Notes under the pieces: generated by a model
What the model was told of the DNA's origin: nothing
Databases searched by the model: none
Seen by the model: the letters and a program-made list of their open reading frames with translations, nothing else
Made by a program: the position numbers and the translations under genes
Shown here: one piece after another, positions 26,264 to 34,982 of the stretch
Layout of the letters: each line of letters begins with the position of its first letter
Position numbering within the stretch: position 1 is the first letter of the stretch
Assembly: GCA_016200005.1 (NCBI GenBank)
Contig: JACQFP010000069.1
Location: 1 to 64,000 of the forward strand
DNA: 64,000 nt
Direction of reading: 5' to 3'
Origin: Verrucomicrobiota bacterium
GTDB lineage: Bacteria; Verrucomicrobiota; Verrucomicrobiia; Limisphaerales; PALSA-1396

Positions 26264-28159
26264 TCAGGATGCGGCGAACGGTTGCGGGCGCATGAAGGTG
26301 CGATGCCATAACTCCAGCGACACGAGCAGGTAGATGTGCCGCCGGTACTGCTCCTTGCCTTCGCGATCCAGTTCCAGAATCCGCCGGATGAAGTTTTGGT
26401 CGAAATAGCGGCCCATCGAGGAATCCGGTCCAAGCAGGCAGTCTTCGACGAACGATCGCATTCGGACCCGAAACCATTTTTCGACGGGGTTGGCAAAGCC
26501 CTTCTTTTTCCGGTGAACCACTTTCTTGGAGAGCCATTTTTCGCACGCTTTCTTGTGCAGATATTTGCCGGTGAACCCCTTCAACTTTAGATGCGTAGGC
26601 AGACTTTCGATGAATTCAACCAGGCGATAATCCAGGAAGGGCACGCGCACTTCCAGCGAGTTGGCCATGGCGGTCTTGTCGCCGACCATCAACAGGTCGT
26701 CCGGGAGATTGGCGCGTGTGTCGATGTAAAGCATCTGCGTTAGCGGATCGAGACCCTGAACATCGGATTGCAGCCGCGCCAAGGCGTGCCGCGGGCCGTA
26801 AGGGTCGGCATCGAATTGCTGCTTCAAAACGCCTTTGTAAAGCTGTGCCTTCATGTCCGCGTTGAAGAAGGAGTAGATTTTCGTGAACCGCGTGAGCATG
26901 TCCGGCTCGGCCAGCGAGGTCAGGCCGCGTTTTAGACGCTCCATTCGGCCCGGCGTTTTGCCGATGAGATGGGCGAGATCGTTCGTGACGAATTTTGGCA
27001 GGCGGCTGTAAATGCCCGAGAGCTTCACCCCTTTGTGACGATCGTAACCCGCCCACGGTTCATCTGCGCCCTGACCCGTCAACGCTACTTTCACGTGTTT
27101 GCTCGTGATGTTGGAGACGAAGTGAAACGCGGGGGCCGCCTCATGGCCGACGGGTTCTTCGAGGTCCATCATGTAACGCTCGTAGTAATGAACGTAATTC
27201 TCCGGCGTCACCGTCATGCTGTAGTGGTCCGCACCGAACCGGCGCGCCACCTCGCGGGCATCATCAATCTCATTGGTCTTTTCGCCTTCCTCGAAACCGA
27301 TGGTGAAGGTCTGCACTGGACCGGACGCGTATTGGCTCATGATGGCGAGCAACACCCCGGAATCCACGCCAGAACTGAGAAACAATCCCAGCGGCACATC
27401 GCTGCGCAATTGCAGGCGGACGGCATCCTCGAGCAGCGTCTGGTATTCCTCCATCAGTGCGCCTTCGCTCGCTTGCTTGCGCTGCCCCGGCACCCAGTTC
27501 CAAAAGCGGCTGATCTGAAGCCCATTCCGCGTGGCCCGCATGAGATGGCCGGGCGGTAACTTGAAAATGCGCTTGAACAGTGTCTGGGGCGAAGGCACAC
27601 AGCGGAACGTAAAAAGTTCGGCCAACGCCTCCAGATCAACTTCACGCGGGCATTCCGGGTCCTGCAACAGCGCCTTGATTTCAGATGAAAACAGCAGGCG
27701 GTTACCAATCTGAACGTAATACAGCGGCTTGATGCCGAGATGATCCCGCCCCAGAAAAACCTCCCGCTTGCGTGCGTCCCAGATGGCAAAGGCGAACATT
27801 CCGTTGAAGCGTTTGACACAATCAGCGCCCCACTGCTCGTAAGCATGAAGGATCACTTCGGTGTCCGACTTGGTTTTGAATATGTGTCCGAACTCCTCCA
27901 ATTCCTCGCGCAGCTCGATGAAATTGTAAATCTCGCCGTTGAAGACAATTTGCAGTTTGCCATCCTCGTTTCCGATTGGTTGAGCCCCGCCGCCCACGTC
28001 AATGATGCTCAGCCGGCGATGCCCTAGGCCGACTTCGCGATCCACATAACGCCCGTCACCATCAGGGCCGCGATGGTGGATGATCGAGGTCATCCGTTCC
28101 AACAGACCCGGATTGATCGGGTTGCCGGACAGGTCAAATATGCCGCTTATGCCACACAT
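26264..28159 (-). CDS. asnB: Glutamine-dependent amidotransferase, asparagine synthase family (2)
   Basis: 631 residues, a paralogue of the gene at 23.3-25.2 kb, not a recent copy. MCGISGIFDL provides Cys2, HHRGPDGDGR and FNGEIYNFIELR the glutaminase motifs. The pyrophosphatase loop reads LSSGVDSG (261-268) where the other copy has the standard SGG; this variant also occurs in capsule-associated members. A uronic-acid or other sugar-carboxylate acceptor is more likely than aspartate, judged from context. The next gene begins 53 bp downstream. Confidence 0.92.
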   Translation of the reverse strand: MCGISGIFDLSGNPINPGLLERMTSIIHHRGPDGDGRYVDREVGLGHRRLSIIDVGGGAQPIGNEDGKLQIVFNGEIYNFIELREELEEFGHIFKTKSDTEVILHAYEQWGADCVKRFNGMFAFAIWDARKREVFLGRDHLGIKPLYYVQIGNRLLFSSEIKALLQDPECPREVDLEALAELFTFRCVPSPQTLFKRIFKLPPGHLMRATRNGLQISRFWNWVPGQRKQASEGALMEEYQTLLEDAVRLQLRSDVPLGLFLSSGVDSGVLLAIMSQYASGPVQTFTIGFEEGEKTNEIDDAREVARRFGADHYSMTVTPENYVHYYERYMMDLEEPVGHEAAPAFHFVSNITSKHVKVALTGQGADEPWAGYDRHKGVKLSGIYSRLPKFVTNDLAHLIGKTPGRMERLKRGLTSLAEPDMLTRFTKIYSFFNADMKAQLYKGVLKQQFDADPYGPRHALARLQSDVQGLDPLTQMLYIDTRANLPDDLLMVGDKTAMANSLEVRVPFLDYRLVEFIESLPTHLKLKGFTGKYLHKKACEKWLSKKVVHRKKKGFANPVEKWFRVRMRSFVEDCLLGPDSSMGRYFDQNFIRRILELDREGKEQYRRHIYLLVSLELWHRTFMRPQPFAAS

Positions 28160-28208
28160 GGCGTTGTATTTTGAAATTGATTCAGCGAGCCAATCCCGGC
28201 AGGTGCAA

Positions 28209-29087
28209 CTACGAGGAAGCGGACGGCAAGTGGAAGAGGCGCTTAAGCTTCGCGCGATGTTCCGCGCGCAGGTAACGGACAGCCTCTGGTGGCAGGGCGA
28301 TCGGCTCGCCGCCGAACTTGCTGGCGAGGAATCCCCAAAACGCGGCGCAACTGCCCACTACTTTGGGTTGCTCCTTCGCGCGATGCAGACAGCGGAGGAA
28401 AAAGAACACCGCACCGTAACCCAGCGTTTGCAACCGGCGACCTTCCTTTACCCGGGACGCCAGCGGACGCGCCGTGGCGGAGCCGGTTCGGCGATGCTCA
28501 AGCACGTGAAATTCGGGAAAGGTGCGAACTTTCCAACCCTTCATTCGCGCCGTGACCTCGGCGGCAGTATCTATCCCGCCATAAGGCAGCACCATGTAAC
28601 CGCCAACCTGTTCGAAGCACGCGCGCCGGAACAACTGCACAGCGCCGGCCACGCTGTCCAAGGCCACTTCCTGTGAGACGTATCCATCTCCCAACCGGGT
28701 ATGAATCATTCCGCCGGCGATCCCCAGTTTTGGATCCCTTGCAAACTCGCGAAGAATGTTTTCAAAATAATCCGGCGCAAAAGATACATCCGCGTCCAGA
28801 TTGCCGACGTAATCGAAATACAAGTCGCAAACCTGCTCCAGGCCCTGATTGAATGCACGCACCTTGTTGCCAAAATGCCGCCCCACCGACCGCTCAATGT
28901 TCACCAGCTCGATAAAGCGGTGCCGTTGCGTGTAACCCTCAACAATCTCTCTTGTTCGATCCGTTGATGCGTCATTCACTATCACCCATTTGAGTGGACG
29001 AATGGTCTGGGCGATCACCGACGTTATCGTCTTCTCGATGAACGTTTCCTCGTTGTGCGCCGGAGTAATGACAACGTAACTAGTCAC
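28209..29087 (-). CDS. Family 2 glycosyltransferase
   Basis: 292 residues, GTG start at 29085-29087, 3 bp after the 2-epimerase stop. VVITPAHNEETFIEKTI, WVIVNDASTDRTREI and VGNLDADVSFAPDYF (DAD) are the GT2 signature; GIDTAAEVTARMKGWK is the later acidic region. The C-terminal 70 residues contain a hydrophobic helix and a basic tail, typical of inner-membrane-associated exopolysaccharide transferases. Tight spacing suggests it uses the sugar made by the preceding epimerase. Confidence 0.9.
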   Translation of the reverse strand: MTSYVVITPAHNEETFIEKTITSVIAQTIRPLKWVIVNDASTDRTREIVEGYTQRHRFIELVNIERSVGRHFGNKVRAFNQGLEQVCDLYFDYVGNLDADVSFAPDYFENILREFARDPKLGIAGGMIHTRLGDGYVSQEVALDSVAGAVQLFRRACFEQVGGYMVLPYGGIDTAAEVTARMKGWKVRTFPEFHVLEHRRTGSATARPLASRVKEGRRLQTLGYGAVFFFLRCLHRAKEQPKVVGSCAAFWGFLASKFGGEPIALPPEAVRYLRAEHRAKLKRLFHLPSASS

Positions 29088-29090
29088 TCT

Positions 29091-30287
29091 CTATTCAATT
29101 ATGCCCGTGAGCATGTCGGCCCTTTGAACGTCAACACGGGGCAAAGTTGAATTCATCCGGGGGGCGCCCCATTGACGCTGCACCAGAAGTGCATTGATGA
29201 TCCGCTCTGCCGCGCGACCGTCCCACAAGGGGGGGATGGTGCCGAACTTGGTTTCGCGCGCGAGAACTTCATCAAGATCCGCAGACAGACGTTCCCGGTC
29301 CGTGAGTCTGTTGCTACCCAGGGTGACGGTCACAGGCCGTTCGGTGTTCGGACGCAGCGTCAGACACGGCGTTCGAAAGTATGTGCTTTCTTCCTGTAAA
29401 CCGCCGGAGTCGGTCAACACCAAGCGCGCGTTCTCGGTCAGGTTCAGTGAATCTAGGTACCCGATTGGATCCAAAACCTTAAGGCCATTCTGGTTATCGA
29501 GTGAAATCCCAAACTGACCACACATCTTCCGGGTGCGCGGATGCATGGGGAACACAACCGGTATTTGCCGGGCAAGCTGGTCGAGTTCCGCCATGATTGT
29601 AGTCAGACTCAGTTGATTATCTACGTTCGATGGGCGATGCAATGTGACGTAGGCAAAACCGCTGCGCTTCAGCCGGAGTGTGTTCAGCAGATGACTCGCG
29701 CGCGCCTTCTCAAGATTGGCCACCAAGGTGTCTATCATGACATTACCAACGAGCCTTATTTTTGCATCAGGAACACCTTCCCGTTTAAGATTTTCGTTGG
29801 CATCGGGCGAAGGTGTCAGCAGCAGGTCGGCCAGCGAATCGGTCACGATGCGGTTCACTTCTTCGGGCATCGTTCGGTCGAAACTTCGCAACCCCGCCTC
29901 TACATGCGCAACTTTTATCCCCATCTTGGCGCAAACGAGGGTGCAGGCCATGGTGGAATTCACGTCCCCCACCACAACCACCCAATCGGGCTTTTCCTGT
30001 TCACAAACGGTTTCAAATCCAGTCATGACCTTGGCCGTCTGCACCGCGTGTGAGCCAGACCCGACGCCCAGATTGAGGTCTGGGGCCGGGATGCCCAGTT
30101 CATCAAAGAACACCTTGGACATCTTCTCGTCGTAATGCTGGCCAGTATGAACCAGGCGGTATTCAAGCGACACACCATTTTGCTTTCCGTCGGTACCACG
30201 GCTGCGAATGCATTTGATCACGGGCGCCACTTTCATGAAGTTGGGCCGCGCGCCGGCAATGATGAGGAGTTTGAGTTTTCGGGTCAT
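29091..30287 (-). CDS. wecB: UDP-N-acetylglucosamine 2-epimerase (WecB/WbpI type)
   Basis: 398 residues. LLIIAGARPNFMKVAPVI is the family N terminus, and HVEAGLRSFDRTMPEE, VLTDSGGLQEES and GSNRLTDRERL are conserved active-site segments. It interconverts UDP-GlcNAc and UDP-ManNAc or, in the WbpI branch, the diacetamido-uronate derivatives. The nearby WbpB- and WbpD-like genes favour the WbpI role, but sequence alone does not separate them for me. Almost the whole 65 bp before the start codon is a perfect hairpin of 7-bp repeats. Confidence 0.93.
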   Translation of the reverse strand: MTRKLKLLIIAGARPNFMKVAPVIKCIRSRGTDGKQNGVSLEYRLVHTGQHYDEKMSKVFFDELGIPAPDLNLGVGSGSHAVQTAKVMTGFETVCEQEKPDWVVVVGDVNSTMACTLVCAKMGIKVAHVEAGLRSFDRTMPEEVNRIVTDSLADLLLTPSPDANENLKREGVPDAKIRLVGNVMIDTLVANLEKARASHLLNTLRLKRSGFAYVTLHRPSNVDNQLSLTTIMAELDQLARQIPVVFPMHPRTRKMCGQFGISLDNQNGLKVLDPIGYLDSLNLTENARLVLTDSGGLQEESTYFRTPCLTLRPNTERPVTVTLGSNRLTDRERLSADLDEVLARETKFGTIPPLWDGRAAERIINALLVQRQWGAPRMNSTLPRVDVQRADMLTGIIE

Positions 30288-30296
30288 GCATCCAAT

Positions 30297-30348
30297 AGTT
30301 GATAGTTGAGAGTTGATAGTTGAGAGTTAGAACTCTCAACTATCAACT
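30297..30348 (-). repeat. Heptanucleotide repeats forming an 18-bp perfect hairpin
   Basis: On the plus strand four 7-mers in a row alternate AGTTGAT/AGTTGAG (30297-30324) and run into AGTT, a 2-base loop (30329-30330), and the exact reverse complement of the last 18 bases (30331-30348). It lies between the stop of the DUF354 gene and the start of wecB within one transcription unit. There is no T-tract after the stem, so it is not a standard terminator. Confidence 0.9.
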
Positions 30349-30352
30349 GTCC

Positions 30353-31576
30353 TCAGCAGCAGTCCAGCTTGATGATGTCCTCAACTTGTTCCACAATCTC
30401 ACGAAGAGCTTCCCGCGGCCTGGAGTCTGGCAAACCGTTTCTTGTGCGTGGTTTGAGTAGAATCTTATTCTGCACGTCCGCGATGCTCTCAATCAAAGTC
30501 ATCTTCCCCTGGCTCTGCAGGTGACGATCTACCGCGCCGCTTTTGCCCCGGAAAATGCTGTAGACTGGGACGCCCAACGCCGCCGCTTCGCGGTTCATCG
30601 TCCCGCCTCCACTCACGACCAGATCCGAATGCCAAAGCAGGTTCAGTCCATCTACCGCCTCCTTGGGGATGATCACCTTGGAATCGCCGAACCACTGCGG
30701 CCAACCCGCCTTTAACTGAGTTTCCTGGGTCTTGTTGCGTGGCAAAAGCACGGCCTTCACTCCCGGAGAGTTACAAACGCGATTCATGAATTGCACGAAG
30801 AATAGTTCGCTTTCCGGGTTGTGATAATGGGCCTCTGTAGCTGGCGGGCGAACGGTCACGACAATTTTGCCGTTACCCAATTGGAGTTGCTGGCAAAGCG
30901 TTGGGTCCGGTTTGAACTCGGGCGCATAGACATCTTCCTTTATGCCTTTGTACTTTCGAATTCGTTCCCTTGCCTGGCAGTGCAAGTTCTCCTTGAACAG
31001 CACGTCGGGGACAATTTCCCACCGTGGACGCAGGAGTAGCGGTGTCTGGGCATGTTCATAATCCATTATCATAATGGTTGGGATACGGAGGAGATTGCAC
31101 AGGAGGATCTGGGATCGCGAACCATGCGATAATCCCAGCGCGGGGCGCTCCCGCATCACGAATGGAAGCAGTTGCAAGCTGCGCCACACGAGACCCCATA
31201 CTTTCAGGAAACTATTCTTGCCGTAATGGCGACCGACTTTGGTGTAGGCAAGGTCAAATCGTGTCGCCAGCTCACAGGTCTGAAAAGCGTCGCGCGCCGT
31301 CAACACCACGATGTAGCCACGTTTCTCAAGTTCCCTGATGATCGGCTTGAAAAATGGGATGTGCGGGGTGTTGTCGAGATCAATCCAGATTTTCTTGCCG
31401 GAGCCGACACCGGCAGCGGCGGACCGAAGTTCACACGAGGTGAAGTCGCTCCGGGTTTGCCCGAATTTGCTTGATGTGATGAGAAGTGGATTAGCCACAG
31501 CTTGGTTGTTCTCGTGTGCAATAAGCGCCTTCAAAATCTGAAGCGCCTTGAAAGTCCTCTTGTTTTGCCAGACCAA
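30353..31576 (-). CDS. DUF354 family protein (GT-B-like, polysaccharide-associated)
   Basis: Up to 407 residues. The family hallmark is IWIDLDNTPHIPFFKPIIRE (64-83), followed by VVLTARDAFQTCELA and GRHYGKNSFLKV. VVSGGGTMNREAAALGVPVY near the C terminus resembles the nucleotide-sugar site of GT-B glycosyltransferases. DUF354 proteins occur in archaeal and bacterial polysaccharide loci and are thought to be glycosyltransferase-like; the activity is unproven. The start is unclear: the frame opens at a TTG, a GTG at 31498 is possible, and there is no ATG before the conserved domain. Confidence 0.82.
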   Translation of the reverse strand: MVWQNKRTFKALQILKALIAHENNQAVANPLLITSSKFGQTRSDFTSCELRSAAAGVGSGKKIWIDLDNTPHIPFFKPIIRELEKRGYIVVLTARDAFQTCELATRFDLAYTKVGRHYGKNSFLKVWGLVWRSLQLLPFVMRERPALGLSHGSRSQILLCNLLRIPTIMIMDYEHAQTPLLLRPRWEIVPDVLFKENLHCQARERIRKYKGIKEDVYAPEFKPDPTLCQQLQLGNGKIVVTVRPPATEAHYHNPESELFFVQFMNRVCNSPGVKAVLLPRNKTQETQLKAGWPQWFGDSKVIIPKEAVDGLNLLWHSDLVVSGGGTMNREAAALGVPVYSIFRGKSGAVDRHLQSQGKMTLIESIADVQNKILLKPRTRNGLPDSRPREALREIVEQVEDIIKLDCC

Positions 31577-31660
31577 ACCACCGGCCCATTAACCTACGAA
31601 CGCAGGCGGCAAGCCTCAAGTGCGGTTGCCAAAATAACTTTCCGGATAGAAACGCACAGA

Positions 31661-31726
31661 CCCCTCACCCGGTCCGGTCTTCGACCACCCTCTCCCCATC
31701 GGATGGGGAGAGGGAAGGGTGAGGGG
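31661..31726. repeat. Nested REP-like palindrome
   Basis: The main feature of the 363-bp gap 31577-31939. Inner arms CCCTCTCCCCATC (31688-31700) and GATGGGGAGAGGG (31702-31714) pair perfectly over 13 bp with a 1-base loop. Outer arms CCCCTCACCC (31661-31670) and GGGTGAGGGG (31717-31726) pair over 10 bp. This resembles the widespread CCCTCACCC/CCCTCTCCC intergenic palindromes of many bacteria. It lies between the co-polymerase and DUF354 genes; no gene was seen in the rest of the gap. Confidence 0.85.
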
Positions 31727-31939
31727 CAATTCGGAAATCAATTCTGGCAGTATAATTTCGAAATCCGTCAGCGCCGGACCAGGTTGGCGGACCCGTAGCT
31801 GTTACCTCGTCGCTGCCCGCGACCTGTCAGGCACAGATGCGTTTTCCACGGCCAAAACCTTCCCTGCACTTGACCTGTGATTCTCTGTTCAACCTTGCGT
31901 CGCTCGTCAGTATTGGACGTGAATTCGAAACCGGCATTG

Positions 31940-34207
31940 TCAGGTGTCGTCCAGAAATTCCTGATGCAATCGAGCGGGAATATAACTGCGGGTCTTGTTG
32001 AGCACCGCGCACACATTTGCTTTCGATTCTGCCAGTAATGCGCTCGCGTGTTTGACGACTTCCTGGCGGGTCTTCTCCGATTCGATGATGAGCACCGTCA
32101 TATCCATGAAACCGGCAAGACGCGCCGTCGCACTGGTCTGGCTGACCTGGGGCATGTCAAAGATGATGTAATCGTAGTCGCTGGCCCTGAGTTTGGGCAT
32201 CAAACTCGCAAAGCGCCGGGGCAGGGCGGCCGGGAGTTTGTCGTTGTCCGTCCGTTCAGTGGCGAAGTAAAGGTTAGCCTGAACCATTGCGCTTTCCATC
32301 GTCTCACTTCGCAAGGCCTCCTCCAACCCACAGTCAGGTGTGCCCTTGAAGAACTGCTGCGCCGCCGCCTGCTCGAGATTCATATCGACCAACAGAACTT
32401 TTCCGCCTCCCGTTTCCGATAGGGATGCGGCCAGACCGCCCGCAACGCTGGAAACGCCAGCGCCTTTGCCACAGCTTGTCACCGCGACGAGCTTCGGTTT
32501 GTGGTTAAGATTCCGAACCTCAAAGTAAACCAGCAGCCGGTCTCGCAACCCTTCAAAAAAACAGCGCAGGGGGTGGCGCTGATCCCAAGCAGCGACTTGC
32601 GTCGTGCCAGCTTTTCCGGACGGCATCATTTTGCCGGCAAGCTCAAGCGCGGCGCCTCTTACATCGCTCAAACGCAGGCGTGCCTTCCCCGTAGCTCGTG
32701 GAAGCAGGCGGTTTCCATTTCGGCGCAGGTCGGGAATGGAAATAAACAAGGGCAGTTGCAACTTTGTCTCGACTTCGCCCGGTCGCTTCACGGAACGATC
32801 CAGAAACAGCTCGATCAGAAAGGCCAGAGCAACCCCGCAAACTGCGGGGATTACCGCCAGCATCGTCACCTTTTTTTTGAAGGGTTTTGACCACCCCATA
32901 ACCGGAGGCGAGGGCGATTGAAGAATGCCGATGTTCGGGGCTTTTCCAGATCCCAAGGCGTCCTCAATCCGGGACTGATCCAGATTGGCCGAAAAGTATT
33001 TGAGGTCGGCTTCCTGAAGCTCTTTCTTCCGTTGTAGTTCCTGGATGGGTCCTTCCAGCTCTTCGAGCTTGGTCGCTTCCGCCTGAATCTTGGCCAATTG
33101 CGAATTCAGAACCTCGATTTTCAATTTGAGCGCCTTTACCTGAACCAAGTCAGAGGACGGATCAACCGAAATCCCTCCCGATGGCCCCCCAAACCTCGGG
33201 GAGGAATTGGCCAAACTTGCAAGCCGCGGGTGCATTTCCTCAAGCTCCTGCTTGCGCCTCTCTGTTCCCGCGATCTGCTCCCGCACCTCACGGACTAAAC
33301 TGGTGTTCTCCGTGAATTGAACCAAAAGCTCCTGCTCTTTTTGTGTTAACCGATCGAGACGCGCGCAGATTGTTTTATATTCCTTAACCTGTTCCGAGGG
33401 AATTTGCGGCTCCGTATTGGTCGCTTCTAAACTGGCAGGCACGAGCCCGGTCGTTTCCTCCAACCTGGCCTGACGCTCTGCCAATTCGGCTTGAGCGCTA
33501 AAGAGATCTCCGCGGACCCTCGAAATTTGCTCCGTCCAGGCCCTCTTCGCATCCTCCAGGGAGGTGACTCCGGCCTTGCTCTTGGCTGCCCTAAGCTCCT
33601 TTTCCGTTTGGGCCAGATCGGTACGCAGCCGTTCGGTCTCCTGGCTCACGAAGTCACCAAATATCCCAGCCGTTTGATGCATTTCCTTATGCTTCTTAAC
33701 ATAGGCGACGATGACTTTGCGAAGTACCTCTCGAGTGACTTCAGGATCCGGATGCTCATAGAAAACCGAAATCACACTGCCGTCGGGAGACGGTACGACC
33801 TCCATCATACCCAGCACCCGGCCAGCGGCCTGGTCGCGGTTCGTGTTCCCCCCCCCTTCACCCAGGATCTTGTCCGCCCCAACCGTCTCAACCACTTGTT
33901 GCGCCACATCCAGGCTCTTCAAAATCTGGGCTTCAGTCTTGAGAATGCTCGCTCCCTCCCCTTCGGGTGATCTCGTGGGCGCGTCACTTCCCGGCGGCGT
34001 CAGCGCCTTGGCTTGCGCGACGTAGCGGATGTACAACTTGGCCTCGGAACGGTAACGTGGCGGCTTGATCGCGAATACGGCAACCGCCCCCAACACGCCG
34101 ATTGCAGAAAACAGAATGATAGTCCACTTCTGCCGAAACAACACAAAGTAGATATCGTCCAAAGCCATCCCATGGGGCTTATCATCTTGTTCTCTATCAT
34201 CTTTCAT
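31940..34207 (-). CDS. Wzz/Wzc-like chain-length regulator with degenerate tyrosine-kinase domain
   Basis: 755 residues from the ATG at 34205-34207; the frame opens 20 codons earlier. A Wzz domain is bounded by two membrane helices (about 28-46 and 447-467) with a long periplasmic coiled-coil region (about 185-410) and a PQ-type SPSPPVMGWSKP segment before the second helix. The cytoplasmic part resembles a BY-kinase/MinD-like ATPase: KVLLVDMNLE (Walker A') and YDYIIFDMPQ (Walker B). The P-loop reads SCGKGAGVSS (about 578-587), lacking the usual Lys before Ser/Thr, and there is no C-terminal Tyr cluster. It probably sets chain length; autokinase activity is doubtful. Confidence 0.9.
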   Translation of the reverse strand: MKDDREQDDKPHGMALDDIYFVLFRQKWTIILFSAIGVLGAVAVFAIKPPRYRSEAKLYIRYVAQAKALTPPGSDAPTRSPEGEGASILKTEAQILKSLDVAQQVVETVGADKILGEGGGNTNRDQAAGRVLGMMEVVPSPDGSVISVFYEHPDPEVTREVLRKVIVAYVKKHKEMHQTAGIFGDFVSQETERLRTDLAQTEKELRAAKSKAGVTSLEDAKRAWTEQISRVRGDLFSAQAELAERQARLEETTGLVPASLEATNTEPQIPSEQVKEYKTICARLDRLTQKEQELLVQFTENTSLVREVREQIAGTERRKQELEEMHPRLASLANSSPRFGGPSGGISVDPSSDLVQVKALKLKIEVLNSQLAKIQAEATKLEELEGPIQELQRKKELQEADLKYFSANLDQSRIEDALGSGKAPNIGILQSPSPPVMGWSKPFKKKVTMLAVIPAVCGVALAFLIELFLDRSVKRPGEVETKLQLPLFISIPDLRRNGNRLLPRATGKARLRLSDVRGAALELAGKMMPSGKAGTTQVAAWDQRHPLRCFFEGLRDRLLVYFEVRNLNHKPKLVAVTSCGKGAGVSSVAGGLAASLSETGGGKVLLVDMNLEQAAAQQFFKGTPDCGLEEALRSETMESAMVQANLYFATERTDNDKLPAALPRRFASLMPKLRASDYDYIIFDMPQVSQTSATARLAGFMDMTVLIIESEKTRQEVVKHASALLAESKANVCAVLNKTRSYIPARLHQEFLDDT

Positions 34208-34424
34208 GTTGCTTCGTCTGCTTTCATCAAGCAAAGGAGAATTACGAAGAATCCTCCTATGTCTCAACGTTGGGCTTTGTCGTAATTACTTGCGCCAGCC
34301 AAGGCTGAGCATCTCATGTCCATTACCGATAGCAAGGCTCATCAGACTTCCATTGGGGCTGGCAGGAAGGGTTCCAGAACCAAGGCCAAACGGGCGTAGC
34401 TGCCAATCGGATTCCGACAAACTC

Positions 34425-34958
34425 CTACACGCTTTGCGCGGGTGCGAAATTTCGACGTGCTGGAACTCTGAGTGGAATCGATTTCAGCACTCGGGCCGGA
34501 TTGCCGGCCACCACGGCGCCTGCCGGCACATCTTTGGTGACCACACTGCCAGCGCCGACCAGGGCATTCTCGCCGATGGTGATGCCACACAGCAACGTGG
34601 CGCCGGACCCGATTGAGGCGCATCGCTTGACCAAGGTCGGGATGCACTTCCAATTCGACTCGGTTTGCAGTTTGCCCGTCACATCGGTGGCGCGGGGGTA
34701 AAGGTCGTTGACAAACGTAACGTTGTGCCCAACAAAAACCTCGTCTTCCAAAGTCACACCCTCACAAATGAACGTATGGCTGGAGATTTTGCAGCGGTCA
34801 CCAACTTTGACCCCTTTTTGAATTTCCACGAACGTCCCGATCTTCACGTCGTTTCCGATTTCACAGCCGTACAGGTTGGTGAAGTCGTAGATGCGAACGT
34901 TCTTGCCAAGCTTCACATTGGAAGCGATTCGCTGCAGGGGTTGTGGTGGTAAATTCAT
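34425..34958 (-). CDS. Left-handed beta-helix N-acetyltransferase (WbpD-like)
   Basis: 177 residues made largely of hexapeptide repeats (GTFVEIQKGVKVGD, GSGATLLCGITIGENALVGA). HTFICEGVTLEDEVFVGHNV and the C-terminal VVAGNPARVL fit the WbpD/WlbB acetyltransferases, which acetylate the 3-amino group of UDP-2-acetamido-3-amino-glucuronate with acetyl-CoA as trimers. It is 24 bp from the oxidoreductase gene upstream, and WbpB and WbpD act in the same pathway. An aminotransferase (WbpE) and the 6-dehydrogenase (WbpA) are not in this window. Confidence 0.9.
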   Translation of the reverse strand: MNLPPQPLQRIASNVKLGKNVRIYDFTNLYGCEIGNDVKIGTFVEIQKGVKVGDRCKISSHTFICEGVTLEDEVFVGHNVTFVNDLYPRATDVTGKLQTESNWKCIPTLVKRCASIGSGATLLCGITIGENALVGAGSVVTKDVPAGAVVAGNPARVLKSIPLRVPARRNFAPAQSV

Positions 34959-34982
34959 GAGTCAATACAACTCATCCTATGT

